The translations under genes and the position numbers were made by a program. A stretch of DNA of 64,000 bases from CAVQEK01 sp964596645 (GTDB lineage: Bacteria; Bacteroidota; Bacteroidia; Cytophagales; Cyclobacteriaceae): positions 1-64,000 of the forward strand of contig CAZQVB010000007.1 of the NCBI GenBank assembly GCA_964596645.1, read 5' to 3'. The notes beneath the pieces were generated by a model. It did not search any database and was not told the origin of the DNA. It worked only from the letters and a program-made list of their open reading frames with translations. This document shows, piece by piece, positions 7,722 through 16,670 of this stretch (positions within the stretch are counted from its first letter, which is position 1; every line of letters starts with the position of its first letter).

Positions 7722-9006
7722 CCATTGCGTCTTCCAGCCTTTGCTGGGCTTTTTTATTCTTCTTTATTTCTTTGTGTTTATCGAGGCTGTACTTCATAAG
7801 CGGTGCGGAAATGATGATGGTGACCACGACCATCACCACTATGGCTACAAACAATTTTTCACTGATAATGCCGGCATTCAGTGCAATGGTGCCCAGAATT
7901 ACCTCCAGTGTGCCGTGCGTGTTCATGCCAAAGCCTACGGCTATCGACTGATATTTGCTGAGTCCGCCCAGTCGGGCACCAAAAGATGCACCCACCACCT
8001 TGGTGACAAAAGCCAGCACAATGAGCACCAGCACCATGGTGAGGTCGAAGTTGGTAAAGAAGTTGACAAAGAGCCCTATGGACACAAAAAATAGCGGGGC
8101 AAAAATATTATTGATAAACTGATGCACAATCTCCTTGGCCCGCTCCGACATATGCTGCGAATCGCCCACAGCAACACCTATAATGAAGGCCCCAAAAATC
8201 GAGTGAATACCGATATATTCAGTAAATGCAGCCGCCAGAAAGCACAGCACAATGGCAATAGAAAGCACGCCACCAGGCCAGGCAAACTTCTTATTCACCC
8301 AGGGCAGCGCCTGGTTGAGCAATTTTTTGCCGATGGTGAGCATGCCAATGGCGAATACAACTGTGAGCACTATGGTACTTCCAACAGAGCCATTTTGCTC
8401 ACCCGTTTCCATCATGCTCAGTATCACACTGAAGATGATCCAGCCCAGCAGGTCGATCACCATGGCCGAGGCAATAATGATCATGCCCAGTTTCGATTTA
8501 AAAATATTTAAATCCATGAGCACTCTGGCGATCACCGGCAGGGCTGTAATGGCCAGGGTAGTGCCCAGAAAGAGTGCGAGCACCAGGCGGTCTTCGGTGC
8601 CCTTGCCCCCAAATACCCCCGGAAATGTGTAGGTGAAAATGAAGCCAATGATGAGCGGCACCAAGAGTGCAAACATGCTGGTATACAAAGCTTTCTTGCC
8701 CTGCTGCCATACCAGATCCAGCTCCACCTCCATACCGGCAATGAAAAGAAGCAGCACTACGGCTACGCTGATCACGCCATCGAGCACTATCGACGAATTG
8801 CCCTGCATAGGGAAGAGCATGTCGTACAGGTCTTTGTCGATCATGCCCAGTATAGACGGCCCGAGAATAATGCCGGCGATGATCTCACCCACCACCATGG
8901 GCTGATTGAGCCGCCGGGCCATCTCGCCGAACACACGCGCGGCAAAAATCATTATACCAAGTTGCATCAGCAGGTTAATGATTTCCTGATGGTTCAGCTT
9001 CTCCAT
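7711..9006 (-). CDS. CPA2-type cation:proton antiporter
   Basis: 431 aa, about 12 transmembrane segments, matching the KefB/NapA-like CPA2 exchanger fold. FGEMARRLNQPMVVGEIIAG near the N-terminus and LGPSILG are typical. FIAGMEVELDL near 89 fits the GMEL motif and IHSIFGAFIIGVAVG near 270 the second half-repeat. There is no C-terminal TrkA-N domain, and the tail is a short charged segment ending in DAMDDD. Likely exchanges Na+ or K+ for H+. It lies 7 bp after the universal stress protein gene, whose product may supply the missing cytoplasmic nucleotide-sensing part. Confidence 0.9.
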   Translation of the reverse strand: MEKLNHQEIINLLMQLGIMIFAARVFGEMARRLNQPMVVGEIIAGIILGPSILGMIDKDLYDMLFPMQGNSSIVLDGVISVAVVLLLFIAGMEVELDLVWQQGKKALYTSMFALLVPLIIGFIFTYTFPGVFGGKGTEDRLVLALFLGTTLAITALPVIARVLMDLNIFKSKLGMIIIASAMVIDLLGWIIFSVILSMMETGEQNGSVGSTIVLTVVFAIGMLTIGKKLLNQALPWVNKKFAWPGGVLSIAIVLCFLAAAFTEYIGIHSIFGAFIIGVAVGDSQHMSERAKEIVHQFINNIFAPLFFVSIGLFVNFFTNFDLTMVLVLIVLAFVTKVVGASFGARLGGLSKYQSIAVGFGMNTHGTLEVILGTIALNAGIISEKLFVAIVVMVVVTIIISAPLMKYSLDKHKEIKKNKKAQQRLEDAMDDD

Positions 9007-9013
9007 AAAATTA

Positions 9014-9850
9014 TCAGGCTTTGTCGATCAAAATGTTGGAAGGCAGATCTTCCATTACGCTTTCCAGGTAGTGAGGAAACAGCCGGTCGAACACGCCCAG
9101 CTTGTGACTGGGCCCCTGCACGATGAGCAGGTCGGCCGACTTGCGCCGGGCAAATTTGCTCAGCTCAAAGCCAGCCTTGCCGGCGGCCACTTTTATGTTT
9201 ACCCGCAGCCCTTCTGTATTGATGCTGTCGAGCAGGTCTTCTATTTCTTTTATCTCCTCATTCACGATCTGCCGTCGTGTAGCCTCGTATTCATGCTCGC
9301 TTTCTTCCTCTCCGGCTATGGCCATGCTGAGCCCAAAGAGCTTTATGGCCTTAAAAATATGCACGAATTGTGCCCCCTCCATTCTGGCCAGGCCAATACC
9401 CCGGCGTATGGATTTGTAGTAGTTCTCCCCTTCGGTGCCATTGATCACGATATTTTTGAATGGCGACGACGGGAAGGAAGGGTTGATAAGCATGAGCACA
9501 GAGCAATGCGAGCGGCGGATCAGCCGGCGCGCAATGGACCCAATGTAGTACTTCAACAGATTTTCTTTTTGCAAGGCACCGGCCACCAGCAGGTCTACCT
9601 TTTCACGATTGCAGATGCTCAGGATCTTAGAGGCCGGACTGCCCTGCTCCCAAACCACCTTCATGCGCTTTCGGTCAATCCCCGTGTCGTCGATCATTTC
9701 TTCCAGAAATTGCGCTTCGTCTTCGTGTTTCTCACCCACATGTATGATCACCAGCTCAGCATTGAAAAGACCCTGCAAACGCGCAGACTCACCGATGATG
9801 GCTTCACAACGCGGGGAAAAAGCTACAGCTACCCCTATTTTCTGATACAT
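9014..9850 (-). CDS. Universal stress protein, tandem UspA domains
   Basis: 278 aa with two UspA halves, about 1-140 and 145-275. Half 1 opens MYQKIGVAVAFSPRCEAIIG and holds DLLVAGALQKENLLKYYIGS near 105; half 2 ends ADLLIVQGPSHKLGVFDR, a weaker nucleotide-binding signature. It is the first gene of an operon with the CPA2 antiporter (7-bp gap) and DUF547. Usp-antiporter neighbours are common, and CPA2 proteins of some bacteria carry C-terminal Usp domains, so a regulatory role on ion flux is a reasonable inference. Confidence 0.87.
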   Translation of the reverse strand: MYQKIGVAVAFSPRCEAIIGESARLQGLFNAELVIIHVGEKHEDEAQFLEEMIDDTGIDRKRMKVVWEQGSPASKILSICNREKVDLLVAGALQKENLLKYYIGSIARRLIRRSHCSVLMLINPSFPSSPFKNIVINGTEGENYYKSIRRGIGLARMEGAQFVHIFKAIKLFGLSMAIAGEEESEHEYEATRRQIVNEEIKEIEDLLDSINTEGLRVNIKVAAGKAGFELSKFARRKSADLLIVQGPSHKLGVFDRLFPHYLESVMEDLPSNILIDKA

Positions 9851-10297
9851 CAGCTCTTATGATTTTTTGGGAATATAAAGAAAAGTAAATTCTGGAATCA
9901 ACTGCTGTGAAGCACGATTTTAAATAAAGCAAAATTTGGTAATACAGACGACCAATGCACGCTACTTGATGAAAAAAATAGCACCCTTAGGAAACATTTG
10001 TATTACAACTTTTTTTAACGCTTCATCCAATTAATCATTCAAATCAAATCTTCCAAAACAGCCATAAAATTTTCCCGAGATGATCATAAGTAAAGGCAGA
10101 TCAGAAGCTTGTGTCTTCATCACCATCATGCAAGTTTAGGATTTAGCGCTTAAATCAGTTGTTCAACTGCTCCGTTGTGCTACTTTTTTTTGCAATCTAA
10201 AGATGATCATAATAGATAAATACACGCTCTCCGGCCCCTCGACCTTATAGCCAGTGCACATAAACCTTCCATTTTTCCATACTTTAAATATTAACCC
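9851..10297. other. Intergenic region, no gene seen
   Basis: 447 bp between the divergent stress protein gene and the first sulfatase. It is AT-rich with many stops in all frames. No tRNA-like fold or repeat was noticed, and no exact TAnnTTTG element with a well-spaced TTTG. It must hold the promoters of both flanking units. Confidence 0.6.
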
Positions 10298-12664
10298 ATG
10301 TACAGTACTACTGCCAAGTACCTGCCATTGCTCTTGTTGATCCTGAGCTTATGGTCTTGCCAATCCACCCAGACGGTGGAATCGAATGAAGAGAGTGATA
10401 GAATAGGCCTGCCGCATACCGATCCTGAATTTGCCGGATCAATTGCCCGCACCTATCAGGACTCGGAAATGGCCTGGCCCGAATTGCCCGCGCCCCCGGA
10501 GGGTGCGCCCAATGTGGTCGTCATTTTACTGGACGACGTAGGCTTTGGCATGACCAGCACGTTTGGCGGCTCCATACCCACGCCACATCTCGACTCGCTG
10601 GCCAATCAGGGACTGCGCTACAACCGCTTCCATACTACAGCCATCTGCGGCCCTTCCAGGGCGGCGCTCATCACCGGGCGCAACCACCACAACGCCGGCA
10701 GCGGCTTTCTGGCAGAGTGGGCCACCGGATTCCCGAGCTACACCACCATGATACCAAAAAGCACCGCCACCGTTGGCCATGTACTCAAATACAATGGCAT
10801 GAACACATCGTGGTTTGGCAAAAACCACAACACGCCCGACTGGGAAACATCCGCCGTGGGCCCGTTCGACCGCTGGCCGACAGGGCTTGGCTTCAACTAC
10901 TTCTACGGCTTCAATGCTGGGGAAACGCATCAATACTACCCTGTGATATTTGAAAATACAGTGGCCGTAGAGCCGGATAAGTCGCCGGAAGAAGGATATC
11001 ATTTTCAGACAGATATGACCGATAAAGCAATAGAGTGGCTTCAGTTGCAGAAATCAATATCGCCAGAAAAGCCAGTGTTTATGTACTACGCGCCTGGCGC
11101 CGTGCATGCACCGCACCACGTGCGCAGCGAATGGAGCAAGCCTTTCAAGGGTAAGTTTGATCATGGCTGGGACAAAGAGCGCGAGATCGTATATCAGCGG
11201 CAAAAGGAGATGGGTGTAATACCGTCAGATGCCAAACTATCGCCCCGCAACGAGTATGTACCGCAGTGGGATTCTTTGGGTGCCGATGAGAAGAAATTTT
11301 ACACGCTCCTGTATGAAAATTTTGCCGGATATCTGGCATTTACCGATTATGAAGTAGGCCGGCTGCTACAGGCGATTGCCCAATTGCCCGATGCTGAAAA
11401 CACCCTTATTTTTTATATAGTAGGCGATAATGGCGCCAGCTCCGAAGGCGGTATGCAAGGCACCATCAATGAAGTAAAAGCCCTCAATGGCATACCGAGC
11501 AGCATAGAAGAAAACCTGAAGAAGGCAGACGAAATAGGCGGGCCAAGCACAGAGCCGCACTTTCCGGTGGGCTGGGCCTTTGCCGGCAACACACCCTTCC
11601 CCTGGGTGAAGCAGGTGGCCTCGCACTTCGGCGGCACGCGCAACCCGATGGTGGTGTCATGGCCCAGGGTGATCAAAGATAAGGGTGGCATGCGATCACA
11701 GTTCCTGCACATCATCGATGTGGTACCCACCATACTGGAAGCCACCGGCATAGAAATGCCCGACGTTGTGGAAGGCATAGAGCAACGGCCACTTGATGGA
11801 AAATCGTTTATCACCACCTTCACCGATGCCAACGCACCGGAAATACGAACTACTCAGTATTTTGAGATATTCAGCAATCGGGCACTTTACCACGATGGCT
11901 GGGTGGCGGCGCATCAGCATACCTTTCCCTGGCGGCAGGATTTTGCACCTGGCTACGAAGATGAAACCTGGCAGCTTTATCATGTGGCAGAAGACTTCTC
12001 GGAAGCAGTAGACGTGGCCGGTGAATACCCGGAAAAGCTTGAAGAGCTCAAGGCCATCTGGGAAGATGAAGCAGAGAAATATCATGTCTTTCCCTTAGAC
12101 GACCGCGGAGCAGCCCGGCTGGGTGAGCCGAAACCCTCTCCGACCAGCGGCCGCAGTTCCTTTACCTTTTACGAAGGGGCCACACGCATACCTGAAACGG
12201 CCGCACCCAATACCAAAAATACCAGCTGGACGATGGAGGCCATGGTAGAAACAACGCCGAAGCAAAAAGATGGTGTGATCAATGCCCTGGGTGGCCTGGG
12301 CGCGGGCTATACTTTATATGTAAAAGATGGCTATCCCACATTTTTGTACAACTTCTTCGAGGCAGAGATCACTACGATCAAGTCTGATAAAAAACTGCCC
12401 GACGGACTGGCGTCCATCAGAGTGACTTTTGACTATGAGGGGGGCGGCAGAGGCAAAGGCGGCGCGTTTTCACTCTATGTAAACAACGACAAAGTAGGTG
12501 AGGCCGAAGTAAGCGCCACAGTGCCGGCGCGGTTTGGCATCGACACGTTTGGCATTGGTGAAGATACCGGCTCTCCCGTCACGCACAATTATGAGACACC
12601 ATTCAAGTTTGCCGGTCGCATCGTGGAAGTGAATATTGATGTAAATCCCGATGAAGGGGCTTGA
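10298..12664 (+). CDS. Arylsulfatase-type lipoprotein
   Basis: 788 aa. Lipoprotein signal with lipobox LWSC (Cys21). The sulfatase domain covers about 68-580: VVVILLDDVGFG supplies the metal Asp79-Asp80 and CGPSRAALITGR carries Cys118, the residue turned into formylglycine (C-x-P-S-R). KNHNTPDWE and VGDNGASSEGG are further active-site segments. A C-terminal extension of about 170 residues looks like a beta-sandwich. This large form resembles the Pseudomonas AtsA-like subgroup. It hydrolyses sulfate esters at the cell surface; the substrate is unknown. No formylglycine-generating enzyme is encoded in the window. Confidence 0.92.
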   Translation: MYSTTAKYLPLLLLILSLWSCQSTQTVESNEESDRIGLPHTDPEFAGSIARTYQDSEMAWPELPAPPEGAPNVVVILLDDVGFGMTSTFGGSIPTPHLDSLANQGLRYNRFHTTAICGPSRAALITGRNHHNAGSGFLAEWATGFPSYTTMIPKSTATVGHVLKYNGMNTSWFGKNHNTPDWETSAVGPFDRWPTGLGFNYFYGFNAGETHQYYPVIFENTVAVEPDKSPEEGYHFQTDMTDKAIEWLQLQKSISPEKPVFMYYAPGAVHAPHHVRSEWSKPFKGKFDHGWDKEREIVYQRQKEMGVIPSDAKLSPRNEYVPQWDSLGADEKKFYTLLYENFAGYLAFTDYEVGRLLQAIAQLPDAENTLIFYIVGDNGASSEGGMQGTINEVKALNGIPSSIEENLKKADEIGGPSTEPHFPVGWAFAGNTPFPWVKQVASHFGGTRNPMVVSWPRVIKDKGGMRSQFLHIIDVVPTILEATGIEMPDVVEGIEQRPLDGKSFITTFTDANAPEIRTTQYFEIFSNRALYHDGWVAAHQHTFPWRQDFAPGYEDETWQLYHVAEDFSEAVDVAGEYPEKLEELKAIWEDEAEKYHVFPLDDRGAARLGEPKPSPTSGRSSFTFYEGATRIPETAAPNTKNTSWTMEAMVETTPKQKDGVINALGGLGAGYTLYVKDGYPTFLYNFFEAEITTIKSDKKLPDGLASIRVTFDYEGGGRGKGGAFSLYVNNDKVGEAEVSATVPARFGIDTFGIGEDTGSPVTHNYETPFKFAGRIVEVNIDVNPDEGA

Positions 12665-12778
12665 CAATGTTTTTGATCAAGAGGTCGAAAAATCCTCCTT
12701 GTCCAAATTGATACACAAACAGATTGATTATGATTCCACTGACTATTATCAACCCTTAATCACTATAAATCGATCATT

Positions 12779-14347
12779 ATGAAATGCAAAAAAGCAATCA
12801 TTCCTTTGGTTCTTTTTATCATGTTTTCATCAGCATTGCTCGGCCAAAACAAGCCCAATATCCTGGTGATCATGGTAGATGACGTGGCGCCAAACGCCAT
12901 TAGTGCATACTCATTGGGGCTGCAGTACAGCACGCCAAACATTGATCGGATTGCCCGGGAAGGTGCAATATTTACCTATCACTATGCGCAACCCAGTTGT
13001 ACTGCAGGCCGGGCGGCCTTCATCACTGGCCAAAAGCCAGTGCGCACCGGCCTTACCACCGTTGGGCAACCTGGCAACCCGCTGGGCCTTCAGAAGGAAG
13101 ACCCAACCATAGCCGACCTGCTGAAACCACTGGGATACCTGACCGGGCAGTTTGGCAAAAACCACCTGGGCGACCGCAACGAGCACCTGCCTACTGTGCA
13201 TGGGTTTGATGAGTTCTATGGTAATCTATACCATCTGAATGTGTCGGAAGAGCCCGAGCAGGCAGATTACCCGAAGAGCAAAGAATTTGCTGAAAAGTAT
13301 GGGCCACGCGGCATTATTGAGTCATATGCCACCAGCACATTCGACAAGACCGAAGACCCACGGTTTGGAGTCATTGGCAAGCAGAAAGTGAAAGACGTTG
13401 GTCCGCTCACCTCTGAGCGCATGAAGACTTTTGACGATGAACTCGTGACCAGGTCCAAAGACTTCATGAAGCGAGCCCAAGCGGCCAACAAGCCGTTCTT
13501 CATATGGCATGCCACCAGCAGAATGCACGTATACACACATTTGAAGGAAGAATCTAAAAACCTGGCTACAGGCGTAAGCACCGACCTGGATAAGTTTGGC
13601 CATGGTTTTTTGGAACATGACGGTCATGTAGGCCAGTTGCTCGATTACTTAGAAGAATTGGGCGTAGATGAAAACACCATTGTGATTTACACCACCGACA
13701 ACGGCCCAGAGCAGAGCACATGGCCAGATGCGGGCGTCACCATGTTCAGAGGTGAGAAAATGACCACCTGGGAAGGTGGCTTACGTGCGCCATTTATGGT
13801 GCGATGGCCGGCGAAGATCGAGGCCGGCTTGATCAGAAATGGCATTTCAGCGCATGAAGACGTGTTGCCAACGCTCATGGCAGCAGTGGGTCAGCCCGAC
13901 ATAAAAGATGCACTGAAGGCGGGCAAAAAGATCGGCGATATGAACTACAAAGTATACATCGACGGCTTCAACAACCTGGACTATTGGACAGGAAAGGCCG
14001 AAGAGTCGGCCAGAAATTATTTCATTTATTACTACGAAACAGGCCTCACCGCCATGCGTGTAGGGCCGTGGAAGATGCACTTTGCCACCAAAGAGCGCTA
14101 CTTTGATGATATGGAATCGCACACCATGCCGCAACTCTTCAACTTGCGCAAAGATCCATTTGAGCACTACGACGATATCACAGGGTTTCATACCATCATG
14201 CACAAGTCGTGGGTGATGCAGCCGGCGATAGGCTTGCTTACCGAGCATTTGCAAACTTTCCAAGATTATCCACCGCGCCAGGCGGCAGCTTCTCTGGACA
14301 TCAACCAGGCCATAAACAAAATAATGGAAGCCGGCGCACGGCAATGA
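12779..14347 (+). CDS. Secreted sulfatase
   Basis: 522 aa with a Sec signal (about 1-22, ending LLGQ). The sulfatase core has ILVIMVDDVAPNA with Asp34-Asp35 and CTAGRAAFITGQKP with Cys74, a C-x-A-x-R maturation motif that differs from the C-x-P-S-R of the neighbour. GKNHLGDRNEHLP and YTTDNGPEQSTWPDAG are the usual later active-site segments. Likely periplasmic. It lies 114 bp after the first sulfatase in the same direction and is closed by a strong terminator. Confidence 0.92.
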   Translation: MKCKKAIIPLVLFIMFSSALLGQNKPNILVIMVDDVAPNAISAYSLGLQYSTPNIDRIAREGAIFTYHYAQPSCTAGRAAFITGQKPVRTGLTTVGQPGNPLGLQKEDPTIADLLKPLGYLTGQFGKNHLGDRNEHLPTVHGFDEFYGNLYHLNVSEEPEQADYPKSKEFAEKYGPRGIIESYATSTFDKTEDPRFGVIGKQKVKDVGPLTSERMKTFDDELVTRSKDFMKRAQAANKPFFIWHATSRMHVYTHLKEESKNLATGVSTDLDKFGHGFLEHDGHVGQLLDYLEELGVDENTIVIYTTDNGPEQSTWPDAGVTMFRGEKMTTWEGGLRAPFMVRWPAKIEAGLIRNGISAHEDVLPTLMAAVGQPDIKDALKAGKKIGDMNYKVYIDGFNNLDYWTGKAEESARNYFIYYYETGLTAMRVGPWKMHFATKERYFDDMESHTMPQLFNLRKDPFEHYDDITGFHTIMHKSWVMQPAIGLLTEHLQTFQDYPPRQAAASLDINQAINKIMEAGARQ

Positions 14348-14360
14348 CAAAAAGCGGTAC

Positions 14361-14400
14361 AAAATGGGCCTTAGAGCAGGAGGCCCATTTTTATATTTTT
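14361..14400 (+). terminator. Rho-independent terminator after the sulfatase pair
   Basis: AAAATGGGCC at 14361-14370 pairs with GGCCCATTTT at 14382-14391 (10-bp stem, 11-base loop), followed by a T-rich run. Confidence 0.85.
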
Positions 14401-14463
14401 TTTATTCAACTTGCAGTCTCACTGCAAGCCATTTCACATCTTTTATCTTACCCACACAAACCC

Positions 14464-15243
14464 ATGAATTACCAGATACGCTTTTCATTGATCATTGCAG
14501 GTATACTTTTATTTGCTCAGGCAAATGCCCAAACAGATGCCGATGCATTGGCTAAAAAACTGCAAAACCCTGTCGCCAACCTCATCAGCGTGCCCTTTCA
14601 AGGCAATTTTGATTTTGGTATTGGCCCGGCCGGTGGCAACCGGATGACGCTGAACATACAGCCCGTGATTCCTTTCAGCATCAGCGAAAACTGGAATCTG
14701 ATCACCCGGACCATCATGCCCGTCATCTCCCAAAATAACGTGTTCGGAGAAAGTGGCAGCCAGTTTGGGCTGGGCGACATCACAGCCTCGGCATTTTTCT
14801 CTCCCAAGCAGCCAACGAGTGGCGGCATCATCTGGGGTGTAGGCCCGGTGCTGCTGCTGCCCACCCGCACTGACGAACTTCTGGGACTTGGCGAGTTTGG
14901 CGTCGGACCCTCGGCCGTGGCACTGACGCAAAAAGGCAGCTACACCCTCGGGGCCCTCATCAACCACATCTGGGCCGACAATCTGAGTAACACCTTCTTC
15001 AACCCGTTTGTCGCCAAAAACCTGGCAGGGGGCCGGGTCATCTCCATAAACACGGAGCTTACTCAAAACTGGGAAGCCGATCAGTTTAGCGGCATACTTA
15101 TGTTTCAGGGTTCAAAGGTTTTTACCGTCGGGAGTCAGGCAGTAAGTGCTGCCCTTGCACCCAGGATCCACTTTGGTGGCGGCCGCACTGCCGACTGGGG
15201 CTTTAGGGCCATGGTTGTTCTGCTTTTTCCAACAGGGGCTTAA
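14464..15243 (+). CDS. Outer-membrane transporter-like beta-barrel protein
   Basis: 259 aa from ATG 14464 (MNYQIRFSLIIAGILLFAQA), which begins with a signal peptide; the longer frame from 14209 overlaps the sulfatase and is rejected. The mature protein is rich in alternating beta strands: LISVPFQGNFDFGIGP, LNIQPVIPFSISENWNLITR, GLGDITASAFFSPK. It resembles the transporter or neuromedin-U-like outer-membrane proteins that often accompany sulfatases. Its role may be uptake of the desulfated ligand. It lies after the sulfatase terminator, so it probably has its own promoter or depends on read-through. Confidence 0.75.
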   Translation: MNYQIRFSLIIAGILLFAQANAQTDADALAKKLQNPVANLISVPFQGNFDFGIGPAGGNRMTLNIQPVIPFSISENWNLITRTIMPVISQNNVFGESGSQFGLGDITASAFFSPKQPTSGGIIWGVGPVLLLPTRTDELLGLGEFGVGPSAVALTQKGSYTLGALINHIWADNLSNTFFNPFVAKNLAGGRVISINTELTQNWEADQFSGILMFQGSKVFTVGSQAVSAALAPRIHFGGGRTADWGFRAMVVLLFPTGA

Positions 15244-15285
15244 GAGAGTATTACAGAGTTTCAACTTCTGCTGGTGATTGGGCAG

Positions 15286-15306
15286 ATCCTGAAACAAGTT
15301 CAGGAT
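15286..15306. repeat. ATCCTGAAACAAGTTCAGGAT palindromic repeat
   Basis: ATCCTGAA, CAAG-type centre, then TTCAGGAT: an interrupted palindrome. This sequence recurs between genes in many bacterial genomes as a short mobile repeat (from memory). A partial half (AGCAGGATGACAGAG) appears near 15410. Confidence 0.55.
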
Positions 15307-15511
15307 GACTTAGAATTTGAGCGTTTGGCTATAAATTTTACAATACTTTTCCCAATTCCATGGTCTGTGGCCAACAGAACATTATCAACACAGGATTGCT
15401 GCTTTGGAGCAGGATGACAGAGACCAATGAGAACAACTCTTCAAAATAAATCTTTGGGTTATTTGACTTCCTAAAATGAATCTTTTCTAGCTTTAAGAAA
15501 CATTTTTTAAT

Positions 15512-16555
15512 ATGATAAAGCAGTCAACAATACTTTTTGGGCTGTTGCTATTTTCTGGTGTTGGATTTGCCCAGACCAACTTTAAGCCCGGCTATGTCGT
15601 GACCAACAACGGCGACACCCTGCATGGTGAGATTGACAACCGCGGCGACCTGATGATGAGCAGTCTTTGCAGATTTAGAAACGAGCAATTGGCGGTTGTC
15701 ACTTATTCCCCCTATGACATATCAGAATACCGTTTTGTCAATGGAAAGTATTATGTGTCAAGAAAAGTTGATGATGAAAAAGTCTTTCTCGAATTTCTGA
15801 TCAAAGGGGAGCTCAGTATTTATTATTTACGTGATATTGAAGGAGATCATTACTATGCAGAAAAAGAAGATCAAAGGTTAATGGCACTGCCATATGAAGA
15901 ACATGTGAAGATAACCGATGATCGTCAGTTGCTTTATCAGAGTAAGAGACATATCAGCTTATTAAAATTGTATACCTATAATGCCCCACAGTTGCAGACG
16001 CGTATCGAAGCAATGCAGAAACCCGAAAGGTCGAGCCTTATCAAGTTGGCAGAGGATTATCACAATATTGTATGTGCCGATGAAGCGTGTGTGATTTATA
16101 AAAAAGCAGCCCCTTTGTTTGGAATGTATATTGAACCTGTTGGGGCGATTACTAAATTTAAAGAACAAAATAATCTATTGTCGAAACACACCTTTATTGG
16201 TGGATTAATTGGACATATTTGGCTGCCTCGAAATAATGAGAAGCTATTTTTCAGAACAGGTGTGTTGGTTACACAAATAGAAATTAATGATCATACTCGC
16301 ACTATTTATAAATTCCCACTTCATCTTGAATATATATATCCGAAAGGAACGATAAGACCAACGGCATCTTACGGAGTCAATTATTATTCAAATAATTATC
16401 ACACAGTTTCTGTCAATTTGGGTACTAATGTGAAAATTTTACCCAATACATTCCTTAGAAGCAGCGCAGAAGTAGAAATGGATCAGGTTGCATTGATTCT
16501 GCCAAAGAAATACTTTGCCTATTCTCTTTATATCGGCATCTTATACCAAATCTAG
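15512..16555 (+). CDS. Hypothetical exported protein, probable outer-membrane barrel
   Basis: 347 aa with a Sec signal (about 1-20, ending GFAQ). It then reads FKPGYVVTNNGDTLHGEIDN, a start shared by many Bacteroidota exported proteins of unknown function. The last 160 residues alternate hydrophobic and polar residues (TFIGGLIGHIW, LFFRTGVLVTQIEI, TASYGVNYYSNNYHTVSVNL, SLYIGILYQI), as in a small beta-barrel. The base composition is visibly more AT-rich than neighbours, which may mean recent transfer. No specific role can be assigned. Confidence 0.7.
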   Translation: MIKQSTILFGLLLFSGVGFAQTNFKPGYVVTNNGDTLHGEIDNRGDLMMSSLCRFRNEQLAVVTYSPYDISEYRFVNGKYYVSRKVDDEKVFLEFLIKGELSIYYLRDIEGDHYYAEKEDQRLMALPYEEHVKITDDRQLLYQSKRHISLLKLYTYNAPQLQTRIEAMQKPERSSLIKLAEDYHNIVCADEACVIYKKAAPLFGMYIEPVGAITKFKEQNNLLSKHTFIGGLIGHIWLPRNNEKLFFRTGVLVTQIEINDHTRTIYKFPLHLEYIYPKGTIRPTASYGVNYYSNNYHTVSVNLGTNVKILPNTFLRSSAEVEMDQVALILPKKYFAYSLYIGILYQI

Positions 16556-16670
16556 TATTGGTTCATAGTGGTAATCAATTCTTTTGAGAAGAGATTGGTA
16601 TACCTGCCATGAAGAAATACGTGAGACGTAAATGCAAGAGCGACCGATGAAAAGTGTGACTTGACGACCG

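Noticed and set aside
9851..10297. Small protein genes in the gap before the first sulfatase
   Set aside because: Only very short frames without a ribosome site or conserved composition.
10526..11002. 158-residue minus-strand frame inside the first sulfatase
   Set aside because: It lies fully opposite the conserved sulfatase core and has no recognisable domain, so it is a shadow frame.
14209..14463. Upstream extension of the outer-membrane barrel frame into the second sulfatase
   Set aside because: The extension lacks a signal peptide and overlaps the sulfatase end and terminator; ATG 14464 starts a proper signal peptide.
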